A DNA stretch of 64,000 nt from Sphingomonas faeni. Lineage in GTDB: Bacteria; Pseudomonadota; Alphaproteobacteria; Sphingomonadales; Sphingomonadaceae. Each line of letters opens with the position of its first letter. Position 1 is the stretch's first letter. Position numbers and translations under genes: made by a program. The notes beneath the pieces were generated by a model. That model searched no databases. It saw only the letters and a list, made by a program, of their open reading frames with translations, and was not told the DNA's origin. Shown here piece by piece: positions 59,520 to 64,000 of the stretch. The stretch spans positions 1 through 64,000 of the forward strand of contig NZ_JALPNF010000004.1 of NCBI RefSeq assembly GCF_023195535.1, given 5' to 3'.

Positions 59520-60473
59520 ATGACGATGGCGCTCGAAATATTCCGTGCACTGGCGGACGCGACCCGGCTGCGGATGCTCGCTTTGTTGCGGCGGATGGAG
59601 CTGTCGGTCGGCGAACTCGCGCAGGTGCTCGGGCAGAGCCAGCCGCGTGTCTCCCGCCACGTGAAGATCCTGTGCGATGCCGGGCTAGCGGAGCGTCGCA
59701 AGGAGGGCAGCTGGGTGTTCGTGGCACTGGGCAGGCCCGCTTCGGTCGAGCCGGTCGCGGCGGCGCTCGATGCCTGGGCAAAGGCCGAGCCGGACCATTG
59801 GGCGGTCGCGGATGCGGCGCGTCTGGCCGCGGTGCGCGCCGACCGGGCGGCCTCGGCGGCGGCGTGGTTCGAGGGGCATGCCGACGAGTGGGACGCGATC
59901 CGGTCGCTGCATGTCGCCGACAGCGAGGTCGAGACGGCGATGGCCGCGGTACTGGGTGACGCGCCGATCGGGACGCTGATCGACATCGGGACCGGCACCG
60001 GGCGGATGCTCGAACTGTTCGGCGGGCGGGCTACGGTCGCGCTCGGGATCGATCGCAGTTCGGAAATGCTGCGGCTGGCGCGCGCCAAGCTGCACGACAT
60101 GACCCACGCGGAATTGCGGCAGGCGGATTTGTACGCGCTGCCGATGGCGGATGCGGCGGCGGACGTCGCTATCCTGCACCATGTGCTGCATTTCGCGCAG
60201 CAGCCGGGCGCTGCGGTGAGCGAGGCCGCGCGGGTACTGGCGCCAGGCGGTCGCTTGCTGATCGCCGATTTCGCCAGCCACGACCGCGAGGAATTGCGGG
60301 TGCGCGATGCGCATACGCGGCTCGGCTTCGCGGACGATCAGATGGCGGCGTGGTTCGAGGCGGCGGGCTTGCAGACGGCGCGCGTGGAGACGCTCGAGGG
60401 CGGTGAGTTGACGGTGAAACTATGGCTCGGCCGAAAGATCGGCGCGAGCTTGCGTGAGGTGAAGGCGGCATGA
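59520..60473 (+). CDS. ArsR-family regulator fused to SAM-dependent methyltransferase (SahR-like)
   Basis: A 317-residue two-domain protein. Residues 1-90: ArsR winged helix (FRALADATRLRMLALLRRME, LAQVLGQSQPRVSRHVKIL) without metal-binding cysteine motif. Residues about 120-317: class I methyltransferase with motif I TLIDIGTGTGRMLELF, LGIDRSSEMLRLAR and VLAPGGRLLIADFASHD. The fusion suggests sensing SAM or SAH by a methyltransferase-type pocket. Start ATG 59520 (a second ATG six bases on). ATGA overlap with metF, and metH beyond, point to a regulator of the methionine/SAM cycle. Its operator is the perfect palindrome upstream. Confidence 0.88.
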   Translation: MTMALEIFRALADATRLRMLALLRRMELSVGELAQVLGQSQPRVSRHVKILCDAGLAERRKEGSWVFVALGRPASVEPVAAALDAWAKAEPDHWAVADAARLAAVRADRAASAAAWFEGHADEWDAIRSLHVADSEVETAMAAVLGDAPIGTLIDIGTGTGRMLELFGGRATVALGIDRSSEMLRLARAKLHDMTHAELRQADLYALPMADAAADVAILHHVLHFAQQPGAAVSEAARVLAPGGRLLIADFASHDREELRVRDAHTRLGFADDQMAAWFEAAGLQTARVETLEGGELTVKLWLGRKIGASLREVKAA

Positions 60474-61426
60474 CGAATTCTTCGATTTCCCAATTGGCCC
60501 CCAACCCGACCGAAGCGCGCCGCGCGCTCGAGGAACCGCTGTTCGCGGATCTGGCGGGCGACGTCGGTATCAGCTTCGAATTCTTCCCGCCGAAAAGCGA
60601 CAAGATGGATGCGCAGCTCTGGGAGGCGATCCGCACGCTGGAGCCGCTCGGCCCCGATTTCGTGTCGGTCACCTACGGCGCGGGCGGATCGACGCGCGAG
60701 CGGACGCATGCGACCGTCGCGCGGATCCAGCGCGAGACGTCGATGAACGCGGCGGCGCACCTGACCTGCGTCGAGGCGACCAAGGCCGAGATCGACCAGG
60801 TTGCCGAGGAATATTGGGCAGCAGGCGTGCGCCACATCGTCGCGTTGCGTGGCGACATGCCGACGCTCGGCCAGCCATATCAGGCGCATCCGGGCGGGTA
60901 TGAGAATGCCGCGGCCTTGGTTGCTGGGTTGCGGAAGCTGCACCCGTTCGAGATTTCGGTCGCGGCGTATCCGGAATGCCATCCTGAATCGGGCGGTCAC
61001 GACGCGGATATCGACAATCTGAAGCGCAAGATCGATGCCGGTGCGAGCCGCGCGATCACGCAGTTCTTCTTCTCGCCCGAAGCGTATTTCCGGTTTCGCG
61101 ACCGGGTTGCAGCCGCAGGGATCACCGCGCAGATCCTGCCGGGTATCCTGCCGGTGTCGAACGTTGCGCAGACGCGGAAGTTCGCGGGACTGTGCGGGGC
61201 CGAGATCCCGGCATGGATGGACCGGTTGTTCGAGGGGCTCGACGATCATCCTTCGGCGCGGCAGCTCGTGGCGGCGACGATCGCGGCCGAGATGTGCCGG
61301 CGGCTCTATGCGGGGGGCGTGAAGGACTTCCACTTCTACACGCTCAACCGCGCGGAGCTGGCGTACGCGATCTGCCACATGCTCGGTGTGCGCGCGAAAC
61401 CTGCGACAAAGGTCGCCGCGGCCTGA
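60470..61426 (+). CDS. metF: Methylenetetrahydrofolate reductase
   Basis: A 318-residue FAD enzyme reducing 5,10-methylene-THF to 5-methyl-THF, the methyl donor for MetH. TIM-barrel landmarks: ISFEFFPPKSDKMD, FVSVTYGAGGSTRERTH, HLTCVEATKAEID, IVALRGDMP (folate/FAD loop), SVAAYPECHPES and ITQFFFSPEAYFRF, ending FHFYTLNRAELAYAI. Length fits bacterial MetF. Start ATG 60470 overlaps the regulator stop (ATGA). A REPIN-like repeat separates it from the first metH gene. Confidence 0.96.
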   Translation: MTNSSISQLAPNPTEARRALEEPLFADLAGDVGISFEFFPPKSDKMDAQLWEAIRTLEPLGPDFVSVTYGAGGSTRERTHATVARIQRETSMNAAAHLTCVEATKAEIDQVAEEYWAAGVRHIVALRGDMPTLGQPYQAHPGGYENAAALVAGLRKLHPFEISVAAYPECHPESGGHDADIDNLKRKIDAGASRAITQFFFSPEAYFRFRDRVAAAGITAQILPGILPVSNVAQTRKFAGLCGAEIPAWMDRLFEGLDDHPSARQLVAATIAAEMCRRLYAGGVKDFHFYTLNRAELAYAICHMLGVRAKPATKVAAA

Positions 61427-61440
61427 CGAACAATCCGTTA

Positions 61441-61516
61441 CCCCAGCGAAAGCTGGGGTCTCACGGTAATACAGCGTGCCCTCGCGGCACGAGATCCCAG
61501 CTTTCGCTGGGATGAC
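61441..61516. repeat. REPIN-like doublet between metF and metH1
   Basis: CCCCAGCGAAAGCTGGGG (61441-61458) and CCCAGCTTTCGCTGGG (61496-61511, flank GATGAC to 61516), each a hairpin with GAAA or TTTC loop. It ends 13 bases before the metH1 ATG, so the leader of that gene is repeat-derived. Confidence 0.85.
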
Positions 61517-61529
61517 GGGGATAGGTACG

Positions 61530-62588
61530 ATGACACCACGTGAACGATTCAACGCGGAAGCCGCCAAGCGCATCCTGATCACCGATGGCGCGTTCGGCAC
61601 CGAGATCCAGAACTGGAAGCTCGACGAGGCTGCCTATGCGGGATCGCTTGGCCTGAGCCACGACCAGAAGGGCAACAACGACATCCTGGCGATCACCAAG
61701 CCGGAAGTGCCCGAGACGATCACGCGCGAATATCTGGAGGCCGGGTCGGACATCGTCTCGACCAACACGTTCAGCGCGAACGTCATTTCGCAGGCCGATT
61801 ACGGTGCCGAGCATCTGGTGCGCGAGATCAACGTCGAGTCCGCGCGGATCGCGCGTGCGCTCGCCACCGAATACGAGGCGAAGGACGGCCGCCCGCGGTT
61901 CGTGGCGGGCGCGATCGGGCCGACCAACAAGACGCTGTCGTTGTCGCCAGACGTCAACGATCCCGGCTATCGCGAGATCGACTTCGATTACCTCAAGGGC
62001 GTGTACCGCGAGCAGATCGACGCGCTGCTCGAAGGTGGCGAGGGGGTCGGCGTCGACTTCATCCTGATCGAGACGGTGTTCGATACGCTCAACGCCAAGG
62101 CCGGCATCATGGCGGCGATCGAGGCGGGTGAGGCTCTGGGGCGCGACGTGCCGATCATGATGTCGATGACGCTGACCGATCTCAGCGGGCGTAACCTGTC
62201 CGGGCATACCGTCGAGGCGTTCTGGCACGCGGTGCGGCATGCCAAGCCGATCACGATCGGGCTCAACTGCTCGTTCGGGGCGGAGCAACTGCGCCCGCAT
62301 GTGAAGACGCTGTCGGCGATCGCGGATACGTTGATCATGATCTATCCGAACGCGGGCTTGCCCAACGAACTCGGCGAGTATGACGAGCAGCCGGAGACGA
62401 CGGCTGGGCTGGTCGGCGAGTGGGCGGTGGCCAAGCAGGTCAACGTGCTCGGCGGCTGCTGCGGGTCGACGCCGGCGCATATCAAGGCGATGGCCGATGG
62501 TGTTCGCGGGCTTGAACCACGGGCGGTTGCGCGGCCGGAGGTGCGGACCAAGCTCGCCGGCCTCGAACCGTTCACGATGGCGGCCTGA
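61530..62588 (+). CDS. metH: Methionine synthase, homocysteine-binding half (split MetH)
   Basis: A 352-residue protein equal to the first module of cobalamin-dependent MetH: the zinc-binding homocysteine S-methyltransferase barrel. Features: LITDGAFGTEIQNWKLDE, IVSTNTFSANVISQADYG, GAIGPTNKTLSLSPDVN, the zinc ligands Cys in GLNCSFGAEQ and Cys-Cys in NVLGGCCGSTPAHI. The folate, cobalamin and activation modules are encoded separately downstream. Start ATG 61530, with AGG in GATAGGTACG as possible ribosome binding site. Split metH genes are known in alphaproteobacteria, so this is not a broken gene. Confidence 0.94.
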   Translation: MTPRERFNAEAAKRILITDGAFGTEIQNWKLDEAAYAGSLGLSHDQKGNNDILAITKPEVPETITREYLEAGSDIVSTNTFSANVISQADYGAEHLVREINVESARIARALATEYEAKDGRPRFVAGAIGPTNKTLSLSPDVNDPGYREIDFDYLKGVYREQIDALLEGGEGVGVDFILIETVFDTLNAKAGIMAAIEAGEALGRDVPIMMSMTLTDLSGRNLSGHTVEAFWHAVRHAKPITIGLNCSFGAEQLRPHVKTLSAIADTLIMIYPNAGLPNELGEYDEQPETTAGLVGEWAVAKQVNVLGGCCGSTPAHIKAMADGVRGLEPRAVARPEVRTKLAGLEPFTMAA

Positions 62589-62601
62589 CCTAAGATTTGA
62601 C

Positions 62602-62682
62602 GTCATCCCAGCGAAAGCTGGGATCTCCCGGTGGTGAGGGAGTGACCTGTCACCACGATACCCCAGCTTCCGCTGGGGTGAC
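62602..62682. repeat. REPIN-like doublet between the two metH genes
   Basis: GTCATCCCAGCGAAAGCTGG (from 62602) and CCCAGCTTCCGCTGGGGTGA (62662-62681), a near-perfect inverted pair 39 bp apart. It starts 13 bases after the metH1 stop and ends 15 bases before the metH2 start, filling the intergenic space. Confidence 0.85.
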
Positions 62683-62697
62683 GGAATTTGGATTGCG

Positions 62698-64000
<1,303 letters not shown>

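Overview
The window is a 64 kb piece of a high-G+C alphaproteobacterial chromosome, most likely a Sphingomonas-type member of the Sphingomonadaceae. The evidence is the gene families and their style: large TonB-dependent receptors beside LacI-controlled glycosidases, a split methionine synthase, ExuT-like MFS transporters, many S9 peptidases, and short intergenic repeat doublets built around CCCAGC-GAAA-GCTGGG. Assignment is by family recognition only; no database search was possible.

Layout. 1-1650: end of an IS3-family element that abuts a gene apparently truncated at its 5' end, then an empty stretch. 1.6-6.5 kb: an iron-type block on the minus strand (siderophore receptor with a Fur-box-like palindrome in its promoter, AEC transporter, FAD/NAD(P)-binding protein). 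8.1-17.4 kb: a xylan/arabinoxylan utilisation locus (1032-residue TonB receptor, two GH43 enzymes, LacI regulator, ExuT-like transporter, GH16), with the same LacI-type palindrome ahead of the receptor and the transporter. 17.7-28.9 kb: housekeeping and mixed genes (rsgA, SEC-C protein, GH84, tRNA-Thr, DUF429, rarA, PadR-DUF2218, glycosyltransferase, radA). 29.2-33.4 kb: small conserved proteins, cvpA, an Fe-S scaffold-like protein, a Kef-type antiporter and DUF423. 33.4-42.9 kb: AraC-MFS pair, Tat-exported lactonase, a KaiC-like ATPase with a hybrid histidine kinase, an aldehyde dehydrogenase and a low-G+C membrane protein.

43-53 kb: an acyl-CoA catabolic cluster (thiolase, acyl-CoA ligase, two acyl-CoA dehydrogenases; divergent TetR and GMC oxidoreductase; divergent SDR and P450). 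Both divergent promoters carry a near-identical 13-bp AAC-N4-GTT motif, which suggests one regulon for a hydrophobic substrate. 53-58.6 kb: two secreted S9 peptidases, an aldo/keto reductase and a lipoprotein with an 18-bp tandem repeat. 59-64 kb: a methionine-cycle operon (ArsR-methyltransferase fusion regulator, metF, split metH) driven by a promoter whose spacer is a palindromic operator. The second metH half runs off the window end.

The best candidates for something new are the KaiC-histidine kinase module (TTG start, altered KaiC phosphosite), the TetR/AAC-N4-GTT acyl-CoA/P450 regulon, and the repeat doublets sitting inside the methionine operon directly upstream of start codons. No CRISPR array, prophage, rRNA or replication origin was seen.
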